NCBI GenBank assembly: GCA_029338615.1
Contig: JAQYAS010000147.1
Coordinates: 1 to 58,987, forward strand
DNA: 58,987 nt
Direction: 5' to 3'
Origin: Clostridiales bacterium
GTDB taxonomy: Bacteria > Bacillota > Clostridia > Lachnospirales > Lachnospiraceae
Under the pieces are notes generated by a model. It was not told the origin of the DNA. It saw nothing but the letters and a program-made list of their open reading frames with translations, and did not search any database. Of this stretch, positions 7,611-16,280 are shown piece by piece. The first letter of the stretch is position 1, and every line of letters starts with the position of its first letter. The position numbers were made by a program, and so were the translations under genes.

Positions 7611-8764
7611 CTGTCTTCTCTCCTTCTTTTTGGTGGCCTAGGTCCCATAAACTGATAGAAATATGACTTTATCATACCATTGTATATCTTTCTGTTCTTG
7701 TCAGCTTTTCTTCCTATATATTTCTCTGCATCAGCATAAGATGTTATGAGGAACATAGACCAGGAATCCAGATTCCTGTAACTCTCACCTATTGTACTGT
7801 AGAGCTCCGGAAGTGCTTCCTTCTCCTCAAGACGCTCTCCATATGGCGGATTGGTAATTATAAATCCATATTTCTTAGGGTTTCTGAGATCCTTCACATC
7901 TCTCTGCTGGAAATGAATATGTTCATCAACTCCGGCAGCCCTGGCATTCTCCATAGCGCACTTTACCATATCTCCATCCAGATCATATCCCTGTATATTC
8001 ATCTTCACATCGTGGTCTATCAGGTCATGAGCCTCGTCCACTGCGGAATACCAGATCTTTCTGTCACACACCTTTGTCCATTCCTGAGCCGTGAACTCCC
8101 TGTCAATTCCAGGCGCAATATGTGCTCCTATCATTGCAGCCTCTATAGGAAATGTACCACTTCCACAGAACGGATCCACGAGAACCCTGTCCCTGTTCCA
8201 TGGTGTCAGCATAATGAGTGCCGAAGCCAGAGTTTCAGATATAGGCGCCTTGCCAACCAGTTTTCTATACCCTCTCTTATGTAATGATACGCCTGAGGTA
8301 TCAAGTGCTATGGTTACAATATCCTTAAATATGAACACACGCACAGGATAACTTGCGCCATCCTCTGTAAACCACGATACTCTGTATGTCTGTTTCATTC
8401 TCTCCACCATGGCTTTTTTCACTATAGACTGTATATCTGACGGGCTGAACAACGCACTCTTATTTGATGTTGCCTTAGATACCCAGAACTTCGCATCCCT
8501 TGTCAGATATCTCTCCCATGGTATAGACTTTGTTCCTTCAAACAGTTCATCAAATGTAGTTGCCCTGAAACTTCCACATTTGAGCATGATCCTCTCTGCG
8601 GTCCTTATAAATACATTTGCGCGTGCTATTGCATCCTCATCCCCCGCAAATGTGATCCTTCCATCTTCCACCTGAACTATCTCATAGCCCAGATCCAGTA
8701 TCTCTCTTTTTAATACAGACTCCAGCCCAAAATGACATGGAGCAATAAGTTCTACTTTACTCAT
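7607..8764 (-). CDS. THUMP-domain class I SAM-dependent RNA methyltransferase (RlmL N2-guanine type)
   Basis: The protein has 385 residues. An N-terminal ferredoxin-like/THUMP RNA-binding region (CHFGLESVLKREILDLGYEI, then VFIFKDIVTIALDTSG) is followed by a Rossmann methyltransferase with DPFCGSGTFPIEAAMIG (SAM site) and NPPYGERLEEKEAL, the N-P-P-Y motif of N2-guanine or N6-adenine methylation. This is the YpsC/RlmL-N family, thought to methylate 23S rRNA guanine; the exact base is inferred. The C-terminus PRPPKRRREDS is basic. Its stop overlaps the TTG start of the protease gene, giving coupled translation. Confidence 0.9.
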   Translation of the reverse strand: MSKVELIAPCHFGLESVLKREILDLGYEIVQVEDGRITFAGDEDAIARANVFIRTAERIMLKCGSFRATTFDELFEGTKSIPWERYLTRDAKFWVSKATSNKSALFSPSDIQSIVKKAMVERMKQTYRVSWFTEDGASYPVRVFIFKDIVTIALDTSGVSLHKRGYRKLVGKAPISETLASALIMLTPWNRDRVLVDPFCGSGTFPIEAAMIGAHIAPGIDREFTAQEWTKVCDRKIWYSAVDEAHDLIDHDVKMNIQGYDLDGDMVKCAMENARAAGVDEHIHFQQRDVKDLRNPKKYGFIITNPPYGERLEEKEALPELYSTIGESYRNLDSWSMFLITSYADAEKYIGRKADKNRKIYNGMIKSYFYQFMGPRPPKRRREDS

Positions 8765-8796
8765 ATTACGCCCTTTCTGTGGGTTATATCATTGTG

Positions 8797-8849
8797 ATCA
8801 TTCGCATCACAGCGGCTTGCTAAGGTGCAGCTGTCGCAATGCGAATGAT
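8797..8849 (-). repeat. Extended inverted repeat, probable terminator-like hairpin
   Basis: ATCATTCGCAT (8797-8807) and ATGCGAATGAT (8839-8849) are perfect 11-base arms, and ACAGC/GCTGT inside the loop can extend the stem. It lies in the gap between the rhodanese gene and the methyltransferase gene. No long U-tract follows on either strand, so it may be a weak terminator or an mRNA-processing hairpin. Confidence 0.5.
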
Positions 8850-8954
8850 ATCATACAGGCACATTCTATGCATTCCGCAAAACCGGCATCCTTGCGAGCA
8901 GATAATTTTGCGTTCATTATATCACAGTTTCCTGCATTTGACTTCTTAATACAT

Positions 8955-9263
8955 TTAACGTCCTCTCGTAACCGGGCCCCTGTATTGAGCCAGGCCACCT
9001 ATTGTATTGATTACTTTATATCCATCCTCACTCATTATCAGCGATGCTTTCATACTGCTCACTCCATGAGCACAGTATACGAGCAGATATTTGCTCCTCG
9101 GCAATGTGTATTCTCTCTCTTCTATCAGTTCAAAAGGAACATTTACAGCCATCGGAATATGGCCCTCAAGGAATTCCTCACGGCTTCTGACATCCACAAT
9201 AATGCCGCCCCTCGCAACCGCCTCACGTATGATATTGCGGATCGGAATGCTGTTAAACCCCAT
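8955..9263 (-). CDS. Rhodanese-like domain protein
   Basis: The protein has 102 residues from the ATG at 9263, preceded by AAGGAGGTG six bases upstream; an ATG six codons earlier overlaps that Shine-Dalgarno site and is less likely. It is a single rhodanese domain: VDVRSREEFLEGHIPMAVNV (CH2A-type motif) and the active-site loop VYCAHGVSSMKA, which keeps the cysteine that carries a persulfide. The ending GGLAQYRGPV is typical. Single-domain rhodaneses shuttle sulfur; a partner is not identifiable here. The gene seems to be monocistronic, with a large inverted repeat downstream. Confidence 0.88.
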   Translation of the reverse strand: MGFNSIPIRNIIREAVARGGIIVDVRSREEFLEGHIPMAVNVPFELIEEREYTLPRSKYLLVYCAHGVSSMKASLIMSEDGYKVINTIGGLAQYRGPVTRGR

Positions 9264-9339
9264 CTCATACACCTCCTTCATATCAGACAGAAAACTCTTC
9301 TGTTATATGATATGAAGCAAATGCATCTCCGCCACAATC

Positions 9340-10593
9340 TTATCTCAATATGTTGAGATGATACTTCCATTTCAGTATTCTTGCAACTGATTCATCCAAT
9401 CTTTGTTCACTTATGGTTCCATCCTGCACTGCCTGAAGCACCGCATCGTACTGTGTATAGAAATCTGATACTATCATCATGTCATTTCCCGCCAGAATGG
9501 CCTGTACAGCAGCAGTGTCCGCACCGCAGAAATCTGCCACTCCATCCATAGCCAGATCATCAGTGATTATGACTCCGATAAATCCCAGTTTCTCTCTGAG
9601 CACATTATGTACATTCTCCGACAGAGATGCCGGCCATTTGCTGTCCATACATGTGACTATATTATGACATACCAGCACACATTCTGCCCCTGCATCAATG
9701 CCTGACTGAAACGGCAGAAAATCCTGACTGGCAAATGTATCATAATCCCTGTCATCAGTGATAATGTCTGTGTGGGTATCTCCATTACTGCCATATCCCG
9801 GAAAATGTTTCAGTACTGATCCCATGCCATCCTCATTCATGGCTGACACTATCTCTTTAGCAAATTCACAGGTCTCATCTATGGTATCACCAAATGCTCT
9901 TTCATACATAAAATCCCATATATCTGTAGAATAATCAACCACAGGAGCAAAATTTACATTTATTCCCAGATCCAGCAGCAGTGTACTCTTCCTGTGAGAA
10001 TCCTGTATCACCTCATCCATTCCACCATCAGCGTAAAGTTCCCTTGGAGACAGGAAGGGCTGATCCACAATATTGTAATTGCCACTTAACCTGGATACAG
10101 TTCCCCCCTCCTCATCTATTCCGATAAGCAGCGGTGTACCACTCATCCGTTGAAAATTGTCTATATAATCCTGAAGCTCCGTATATGTCTTATCCTGAAC
10201 ATCACTTCCAAACAATAATACACCACCCGGATTGTATGTATCAAACATCGTCTGATCATAATCAGGATTTCCTCTGATAAAGAACATCTGCCCTATCTTT
10301 TCCCGTATGTCCATCTCAGCTATTCTGTCTGATATTTTTTCATTGATCTCCATTTCAGGATCAGGTGCCTCAGTTATCTCTTCTGTAGTGATCTCCGTCA
10401 CCGTTGCCGTAACAGACGTACTGTCTGTACCCGTAGACATCTCCGTTGCCACCGGTCGTCCGTCTGATTTCTTATCTGTTGTCTGCCAGTAGAGATATAC
10501 GGCCAACCCACAGGCCAACAGACACAGAATTGCTATTATCACTATGATCCATACCTCACCGGATGTATTTCTTTTCTTCTTCCGTGAACTCAT
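9340..10593 (-). CDS. nagZ: Glycoside hydrolase family 3 beta-N-acetylhexosaminidase (NagZ-like), membrane-anchored
   Basis: The protein has 417 residues. Residues 14-36 are a transmembrane anchor after a basic start, followed by a Thr/Glu-rich linker to about residue 85. The GH3 barrel shows IGIDEEGGTVSRL (about 157-169), KHFPGYG (262-268), the His274 of the His/Asp dyad in GDTHTDI, and IITDDLAMDG holding the nucleophile aspartate. Such enzymes release N-acetylglucosamine from muropeptides or glycoproteins. The single membrane anchor places it on the outer face, consistent with wall turnover in Firmicutes rather than the cytosolic role of the enterobacterial NagZ. A valS terminator lies just upstream. 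Confidence 0.88.
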   Translation of the reverse strand: MSSRKKKRNTSGEVWIIVIIAILCLLACGLAVYLYWQTTDKKSDGRPVATEMSTGTDSTSVTATVTEITTEEITEAPDPEMEINEKISDRIAEMDIREKIGQMFFIRGNPDYDQTMFDTYNPGGVLLFGSDVQDKTYTELQDYIDNFQRMSGTPLLIGIDEEGGTVSRLSGNYNIVDQPFLSPRELYADGGMDEVIQDSHRKSTLLLDLGINVNFAPVVDYSTDIWDFMYERAFGDTIDETCEFAKEIVSAMNEDGMGSVLKHFPGYGSNGDTHTDIITDDRDYDTFASQDFLPFQSGIDAGAECVLVCHNIVTCMDSKWPASLSENVHNVLREKLGFIGVIITDDLAMDGVADFCGADTAAVQAILAGNDMMIVSDFYTQYDAVLQAVQDGTISEQRLDESVARILKWKYHLNILR

Positions 10594-10631
10594 ACAATCT
10601 CCCTACACAATATCAATATACAGATATAGTC

Positions 10632-10680
10632 AGAGAAAAGTCCCGGCAGGCGCAACCACCGTCTGTCGGGACTTCTCTTT
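10632..10680 (-). terminator. Terminator of valS
   Basis: On the minus strand AAGTCCCG pairs with CGGGACTT (10639-10645 and 10667-10674) with further pairing inside; CTTTTCTCT follows. It is placed directly after the valS stop codon. Confidence 0.7.
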
Positions 10681-13322
10681 TACTTCTTAAGCTGTGCAAG
10701 ACGCTCGGAAACCTGCTCAGACATCTCTGTATACTTTGCAAGCTTTGCCTTCTCCTCCTCAACCTTTGCGGCTGGTGCCTTGTCAACGAACTTTGGATTT
10801 GCAAGCATTCCGGATGCACGCTTGATCTCTCCGGCAAGCTTTGCTGCCTCCTTCTCAAGTCTCTCGATCTCCTTATCGATATCAACAAGCTCCTCCAGAG
10901 GAATGTATACAGCAGCATCATGGATCAGTGTTGAGACAGCGTTCTCATCGATTCCTGTCTTGTCCGCCTGTACGTATACCTCGCTGGCATAACCGAGTGT
11001 AGCAAAGAAACTCTTTGATGACTCAAATATATATCTCACGTCCTCCTTTGCAGATACAACATAAACCTTTGCCTTTCTGCTTGGTGGAACATTCATTCCT
11101 GTACGAAGGTTTCTGATGGCACGTACTGCTGCCTTAATGGTATCAACAGCAGCCTCATCAGCCTCAAAGTTCCACTCATCTGTGTACTCAGGCCACCTGG
11201 AGATCATAATCGACTCCTCCTCATCCTGAATGTTGCAGAATATCTCCTCTGTGATAAATGGCATATATGGATGCAGAAGCTTAAGCGCCTGGATAAGAAC
11301 TGTCTTTAATGTCCAGAGTGCTGCTGCCTTAGTCTCATCCTCATCGTTGTAGAGACGAGGCTTAACCATCTCGATATACCAGTCGCAGAACTCCTCCCAG
11401 ATGAAATCGTATACCTTGGATACCGCAATACCAAGCTCGAACTTCTCCATGTTGTCTGTCATCTCTTTGGCAAGTGTGTTGACCTTGGACAGAATCCAGC
11501 GGTCAGCTATTGTAAGGTCAGACAGTTTCACATCTGAAAAATCTGCCTTCTCCATGTTCATCATGATAAAACGTGTTGCGTTCCAGATCTTATTTGCAAA
11601 ATTTCTGGAATTCTCGACTCTCTCCCAGTAGAAACGCATATCGTTTCCAGGAGCATTTCCTGTGATAAGTGTCAGACGAAGGGCATCTGCACCGTACTTA
11701 TCAATAACCTCAAGTGGGTCGATACCATTTCCAAGGGACTTACTCATCTTACGTCCCTGATCATCCCTTACAAGTCCATGTATCAGTACATGCTTGAACG
11801 GACTCTTGCCTGTCTGCTCAAGTGCTGAGAATACCATACGGATTACCCAGAAGAATATGATATCATATCCTGTTACAAGCACGCTTGTTGGATAGAAATA
11901 CTCATACTCAGGTGTCTTATCCGGCCAGCCAAGTGTTGAGAATGGCCACAGCGCAGATGAAAACCATGTATCAAGAGTATCCTCATCCTGTGTGAGGTGT
12001 GTACATCCGCACTTTGGACATACTGTAGGAGTCTCACGGCTGACAATCGTCTCACCGCACTCGTCACAATACCATGCAGGTATTCTGTGTCCCCACCAGA
12101 GCTGTCTTGATATACACCAGTCACGGATGTTCTCAAGCCAGTGGATGTATGTCTTGTCGAACTGCTCAGGCACAAATGAGAGCTCGTCAGTCTTGATGAT
12201 GTCAAGTGCAGCCTGACCCATCTCCTTCATACGAACGAACCACTGAGGCTTGATCATCGGCTCTACAGTTGTCTTACATCTGTCATGTGTTCCTACATTA
12301 TGGCTGTGTGGAACAACCTTTACAAGAAGTCCCAGAGCGTCAAGGTCTGCCACCATCTGCTCTCTTGCTTCATAACGATCCATGCCTGCATACTTGCCGC
12401 CAAGTTCATTGATAGTCGCATCATCGTTCAATATGTTGATCTCCTCAAGGTTATGACGCTTTCCAACCTCAAAATCGTTAGGATCATGTGCAGGTGTGAT
12501 CTTTACACATCCTGTACCGAACTCCTTGTCAACGTACGGATCTGCGATGACTGGGATCTGTCTGTCTGTAAGAGGCAGCTCCAGCATCTTTCCAACTATA
12601 TCTGTGTATCTCTCATCGTCAGGATTTACAGCAACGGCTGTATCTCCGAGAAGTGTCTCAGGTCTTGTGGTAGCTATCTCAACAAATCTTCCAGGCTCTC
12701 CAACTACCGGATAGTTGATGTGCCAGAAGAAACCGTCCTGCTCCTCATGGATAACCTCTGCATCTGATATGGAAGTCTTACATACAGGACACCAGTTGAT
12801 GATCCTTGATCCCTTGTAGATGTAACCCTTCTCGTACAGTCTCACAAATACTTCCTTTACGGCCTTGGAGCATCCCTCGTCCATGGTGAATCTCTCTCTG
12901 TCCCAGTCAGCAGATGAACCCATCTTCTTGAGCTGGCTCACGATACGGTTGCCGTACTCCTCCTTCCATGCCCATGCATGCTTGAGGAATTCCTCACGTC
13001 CGATCTCCTTCTTATCTATTCCCTGCTCCTTCAGCTTCTCTGTAACCTTGACCTCAGTTGCGATGGCTGCGTGGTCTGTACCAGGCTGCCACAGTGCTGA
13101 GTATCCCTGCATTCTCTTGAATCTGATAAGTATATCCTGCATGGTATTGTCCAGAGCATGTCCCATATGGAGCTGTCCTGTTACATTTGGAGGTGGCATA
13201 ACAATGGTAAATGGTTTCTTGCTTCTGTCTACCTCAGCATGGAAATACTTCTTCTCCTCCCACTTTCTGTAGAGTCTGTCCTCTATCTGGGAAGGATCAT
13301 ATGTCTTCTCTAACTCTTTCAT
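10680..13322 (-). CDS. valS: Valyl-tRNA synthetase
   Basis: The protein has 880 residues, the normal bacterial size. The class I HIGH motif appears as [17 protein letters not shown], the KMSKS motif as [17 protein letters not shown], and the editing (CP1) domain includes [18 protein letters not shown] zinc-type insert with CDECGE and CPKCGC is present near residues 425-445, and the C-terminal arm ends in a coiled coil ([20 protein letters not shown]). The enzyme charges tRNA-Val and edits misactivated threonine. Expression is likely to be controlled by uncharged tRNA-Val through the T-box leader directly upstream. Confidence 0.98.
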   Translation of the reverse strand: MKELEKTYDPSQIEDRLYRKWEEKKYFHAEVDRSKKPFTIVMPPPNVTGQLHMGHALDNTMQDILIRFKRMQGYSALWQPGTDHAAIATEVKVTEKLKEQGIDKKEIGREEFLKHAWAWKEEYGNRIVSQLKKMGSSADWDRERFTMDEGCSKAVKEVFVRLYEKGYIYKGSRIINWCPVCKTSISDAEVIHEEQDGFFWHINYPVVGEPGRFVEIATTRPETLLGDTAVAVNPDDERYTDIVGKMLELPLTDRQIPVIADPYVDKEFGTGCVKITPAHDPNDFEVGKRHNLEEINILNDDATINELGGKYAGMDRYEAREQMVADLDALGLLVKVVPHSHNVGTHDRCKTTVEPMIKPQWFVRMKEMGQAALDIIKTDELSFVPEQFDKTYIHWLENIRDWCISRQLWWGHRIPAWYCDECGETIVSRETPTVCPKCGCTHLTQDEDTLDTWFSSALWPFSTLGWPDKTPEYEYFYPTSVLVTGYDIIFFWVIRMVFSALEQTGKSPFKHVLIHGLVRDDQGRKMSKSLGNGIDPLEVIDKYGADALRLTLITGNAPGNDMRFYWERVENSRNFANKIWNATRFIMMNMEKADFSDVKLSDLTIADRWILSKVNTLAKEMTDNMEKFELGIAVSKVYDFIWEEFCDWYIEMVKPRLYNDEDETKAAALWTLKTVLIQALKLLHPYMPFITEEIFCNIQDEEESIMISRWPEYTDEWNFEADEAAVDTIKAAVRAIRNLRTGMNVPPSRKAKVYVVSAKEDVRYIFESSKSFFATLGYASEVYVQADKTGIDENAVSTLIHDAAVYIPLEELVDIDKEIERLEKEAAKLAGEIKRASGMLANPKFVDKAPAAKVEEEKAKLAKYTEMSEQVSERLAQLKK

Positions 13323-13418
13323 CTCTTTCTTCCTTTCTATTCTTTCATGATTTCTTACTTCTTAAATAAAACACTTCTTAACCGGTATCAGCGCATTTTC
13401 CAGTCGAATAATCTACAT

Positions 13419-13655
13419 AAAAAAACCCGCTCTCCGGACAGCCAGTCAGAAGGGCGAGTATATGATCGCGTTACCACCTTGTTTTGTATCTCATCTTATC
13501 CTGTAACGGGAACGCCCCGGCGCAACCTACTATTATTTCAATCGCGCAGCTCAGAAGCTACCTTCACATATATCTGTCAGGAAAGGTCTCCCAGCTTACA
13601 AACCCTTCTCTCTGGCTGACTCCACATGCTACTCCTCTTCATCACAGCTTTTGTA
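13419..13655 (-). promoter_or_regulatory. T-box leader of valS
   Basis: The minus strand carries the canonical T-box sequence AAGGTGGTAACGCG (13467-13480), which captures the tRNA acceptor end. Downstream is a terminator stem (ACTCGC with GCGGGT, continued by CTTC/GGAG and GAC/GTC) followed by seven U residues (13419-13425). Upstream lies a Stem I region with AGAGGAGTAGC and TTCTGAGCTG. A GTA triplet in GAAGGTAGCTTC (13554-13565) is my candidate valine specifier, but its place in the specifier loop was not folded rigorously. Confidence 0.9.
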
Positions 13656-13679
13656 TATATCTTTTTTATATTCATTGTG

Positions 13680-13709
13680 ATAGTACAACATAGCCCGGCC
13701 ATACGTCAA
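13680..13709 (-). promoter_or_regulatory. Promoter of the valS T-box transcript
   Basis: On the minus strand TTGACG (13704-13709) and TACTAT (13680-13685) are separated by 18 bases, just upstream of the T-box Stem I. Confidence 0.55.
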
Positions 13710-13717
13710 GCACAAAG

Positions 13718-14554
13718 TCATCCTATCTGATTCCTGAACTGATCTTTCAGTGATCCCAATATAGAATTCATTCTTTTATCATAATCCTCTATATCTCCAT
13801 GCATCCTGTTATACACAGCCTTCTGAACTTTGTTGTATATAGACATCTCATGCACATCTTCCTTCGAATCTCCCACCTCATTCATCAGGTCATCCAATAA
13901 TCCTGCCGGCATGCCACGTTTCCTTATCTCTCTCTGCAATGTGGCTGTGTCTACAGTTACCGCCATGACACAGAAATATTCTATAAGCGACTCATTATTT
14001 TTATTTAGTGAAAATGCCTTTATAAAACATTCCTTTGACTCTTCAAGCTGCAGGTTCCCAGCAAGAGCTACTCCCTTGTTGTGATATATATTTCCAAGGA
14101 ATTCATCAAATTCACCACGGGATTCCTTGTAATCTATGATATCATCATATATGGCATCTGCTTTTATATAATGCTTGTACATCATATAGCTGTCCGCCCT
14201 TTTCTTGTCAACCTCGTATGGTTTAAGTGTGCGGATCTTTTTGCATTCATCCATAAAGACCTTTACCTCGTCTTTACTGTAGAATTCACCATATGTAAGG
14301 ATCTCAACCATGATATCCTGTATATATGCATTTTTTGAGTTGAGAAGGTCTATTTTATCCGCAAGATCATTCATATCTATTGCTTCTCTGAGCCATGTAC
14401 TCAGTCTGTCCGCAAGATCATCGCTTCCTATCAAAACCATATTGTTGAAAATATAATAGCAAAGCTCCTCATATGAATACACACTTATCTTGGTATTGAG
14501 AAATGTGTATGGGTTATCTGCTGTTTTTGTTTTGCAAATAATTATTCCACTCAT
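13718..14554 (-). CDS. TPR-like helical repeat protein, third gene of the DUF5717/DUF5716-type cluster
   Basis: The protein has 278 residues from the ATG at 14554, which has AAAGGTG eight bases upstream; an ATG 13 codons earlier overlaps the stop of the previous gene and lacks a site. It is soluble and mostly alpha-helical. Residues about 150-200 (LGNIYHNKGVALAGNLQLEE, then CFIKAFSLNKNNESL) form a recognisable TPR unit, with further weakly related helices before it (ADSYMMYKHYIKADAIYDDI). The N-terminal 40 residues look like a small separate alpha/beta module. It follows the actin-fold gene by 35 bases, so it is probably co-expressed and may act as an adaptor for that complex. The function is unknown. 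Confidence 0.7.
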   Translation of the reverse strand: MSGIIICKTKTADNPYTFLNTKISVYSYEELCYYIFNNMVLIGSDDLADRLSTWLREAIDMNDLADKIDLLNSKNAYIQDIMVEILTYGEFYSKDEVKVFMDECKKIRTLKPYEVDKKRADSYMMYKHYIKADAIYDDIIDYKESRGEFDEFLGNIYHNKGVALAGNLQLEESKECFIKAFSLNKNNESLIEYFCVMAVTVDTATLQREIRKRGMPAGLLDDLMNEVGDSKEDVHEMSIYNKVQKAVYNRMHGDIEDYDKRMNSILGSLKDQFRNQIG

Positions 14555-14589
14555 CTGTGTATCACCTTTACAATATGTATACTCCCGGA

Positions 14590-16218
14590 TCATTCTCCCG
14601 GATCAAAATGCTGTCCTCTTAGATATGACGGAATATTGAATTCGCTCTGTACAACAGGTTCATCATCCCCATTTTCAGATTCTATATCCTGTTCCGGAGC
14701 CGCTTCGGCTGAGACCGTTTCCAGTTCTGAGTCACCCCCCTGCTCCGGCTCCATGTCCGGCTCCATGTCTGGCTCCATGTCTGGCTCCGGTTCAGCTTCT
14801 GACTCCGGTTCAGCTTCTGACTCCGGCTGTGGAGATGCCGTGCCGTAATATACAACAGCCTCCGCCTGCTCATCAGTCCTCTGATTCTCTTCAAACTTTC
14901 TTTTCAATGCAGATATATCGAACTCTTTTCTGTATATCTTATTAGTTGTCGGATACAGACTGCCAAATCCCAGATCTCTTATAACTATTGCACCCTTGTC
15001 CGATGCACTGTACTCCACCTCTATTGACAGCTTGGTCGTTTTCTTAGGTCTGGCCGGTAATCCATGTATCTCTATGGTCTCATTCCATTCTTCCTCAGTC
15101 AGGATATCCTGATAAACTATCTGGATCCTGCGGGATTCATCTGGGAACAATTCTACTCTGCCCCGTGTGTTGAACCATTCATTGCCGCCATACACTATAG
15201 GCCAGAAAGTATTTTTCCCATCTCTCAGATTGATGCCTATATTGTTCTTTACCGTTTCCTCTGTATCTATAAAATATCTCCCAAGAGCATCTGTATATGT
15301 TCCCCCGAGGGATCTGAAACAGGCTCCTTTTGTATATATATTCTGTCCGACAAATACTCTTCGTCCCTGACACAGCACAGCTGCTGACTGCTTCATCCAG
15401 TTCTCTACAAAACCTACACCGGTGAGGAACACTGACGATATGAACACCTCGCCCATGGCCTCCCTGACCACAGGGACAAAGGCCTCATCCATATCCTCAT
15501 AATTTCTGCCAAACTTTCGCATATTCATACGGTCTCTGTAGTCTGTATGCTGAACAGACACTATCAACGGATATTTTCTGGTCAGGTCTATTCTGTAAAA
15601 GTTCAGCCCATCCCTGCCAAAATCAAATAATCCAACACTATTATTTCTCAACGGCTCAGGCTGTGCAAATATATAGCATAATCCACTGTCCAGATGGCTA
15701 ACAATGTTGAACTCATCGTCCCTGAGTCTGAGTGCAGACTTAAGCCCTCTGACTGCCTGTATGATCCTTGGCGATGTATCTGCCACAGTGACTGTGAGTC
15801 TCCTGATCACAAACCCGTCAAGGTGATCTGTAAACTGTTTTATCTGGAGAGCCATGAGTTTTACAAGAAGTTCCTCCGCTTTATATCGTTTTCCCTCAAC
15901 CTCTATATCTTCCTGATCTATGGTTTTCTGATATATCTGATCGACAACCGTGCCTTTCTCTTCAAATCTGTAGGCAGATGCCTTTGCACCGGCACACCAG
16001 CCTGCCAGATCTATGAATTTGAAGCATCCATCCTGTACAGTCCCGGCTCTCTTGTGGTATGCGCTGTAGAACAATATATTTGGAAGCATATATGTATCCT
16101 TTGCCTCCTCATGATATGCCGATTCCGGTTCATGTGTATCTACATTATAAAAACTGAGCTGTGTATATTCCGGGCTCAGATCCAATCCCAGATATAACTG
16201 TGTATCAGTCATCTCCAT
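14590..16218 (-). CDS. Hsp70/actin-fold ATPase-like protein with acidic tail (DUF5716-type)
   Basis: The protein has 542 residues. The motif order of the actin/Hsp70 ATPase fold can be read: a phosphate-1 strand-turn LGLDLSPEYTQLSFYN (10-25), phosphate-2 VGLFDFGRDGLNFYRI (195-210), an adenosine motif VFLTGVGF (263-270) and a connect-2 helix YTKGACFRS (295-303) like the VAxGAA of DnaK. From about residue 330 a beta-sandwich-like domain follows (TTKLSIEVEYSASDKGAIVI), then a long acidic tail with tandem PESEAE and PDME repeats (about 463-492) and a final SYLRGQHFDPGE. DnaK's usual substrate domain is not recognisable. I believe this family is catalogued as DUF5716 next to DUF5717; that name is from memory. 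The role is unknown. Confidence 0.7.
   Translation of the reverse strand: MEMTDTQLYLGLDLSPEYTQLSFYNVDTHEPESAYHEEAKDTYMLPNILFYSAYHKRAGTVQDGCFKFIDLAGWCAGAKASAYRFEEKGTVVDQIYQKTIDQEDIEVEGKRYKAEELLVKLMALQIKQFTDHLDGFVIRRLTVTVADTSPRIIQAVRGLKSALRLRDDEFNIVSHLDSGLCYIFAQPEPLRNNSVGLFDFGRDGLNFYRIDLTRKYPLIVSVQHTDYRDRMNMRKFGRNYEDMDEAFVPVVREAMGEVFISSVFLTGVGFVENWMKQSAAVLCQGRRVFVGQNIYTKGACFRSLGGTYTDALGRYFIDTEETVKNNIGINLRDGKNTFWPIVYGGNEWFNTRGRVELFPDESRRIQIVYQDILTEEEWNETIEIHGLPARPKKTTKLSIEVEYSASDKGAIVIRDLGFGSLYPTTNKIYRKEFDISALKRKFEENQRTDEQAEAVVYYGTASPQPESEAEPESEAEPEPDMEPDMEPDMEPEQGGDSELETVSAEAAPEQDIESENGDDEPVVQSEFNIPSYLRGQHFDPGE
14745..14825 (-). repeat. Tandem 12- and 18-base repeats coding the acidic tail
   Basis: The plus strand shows three to four near-identical 12-base units (GGCTCCATGTCT) followed by two 18-base units (CCGGTTCAGCTTCTGACT), all in frame. 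They encode PDME and PESEAE repeats, so copy number could vary without a frameshift. Confidence 0.8.
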
Positions 16219-16280
16219 ACCTCCTATGAAAAGTTTGGGAATTCTCCCGCAAGAGGGTCCCTCCTTGCTCCTTGTGAAAA

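Noticed and set aside
14636..14894. Repeat-rich frames on both strands in the acidic-tail region
   Set aside because: Shadows produced by the tandem repeats of the real gene; no ribosome site.
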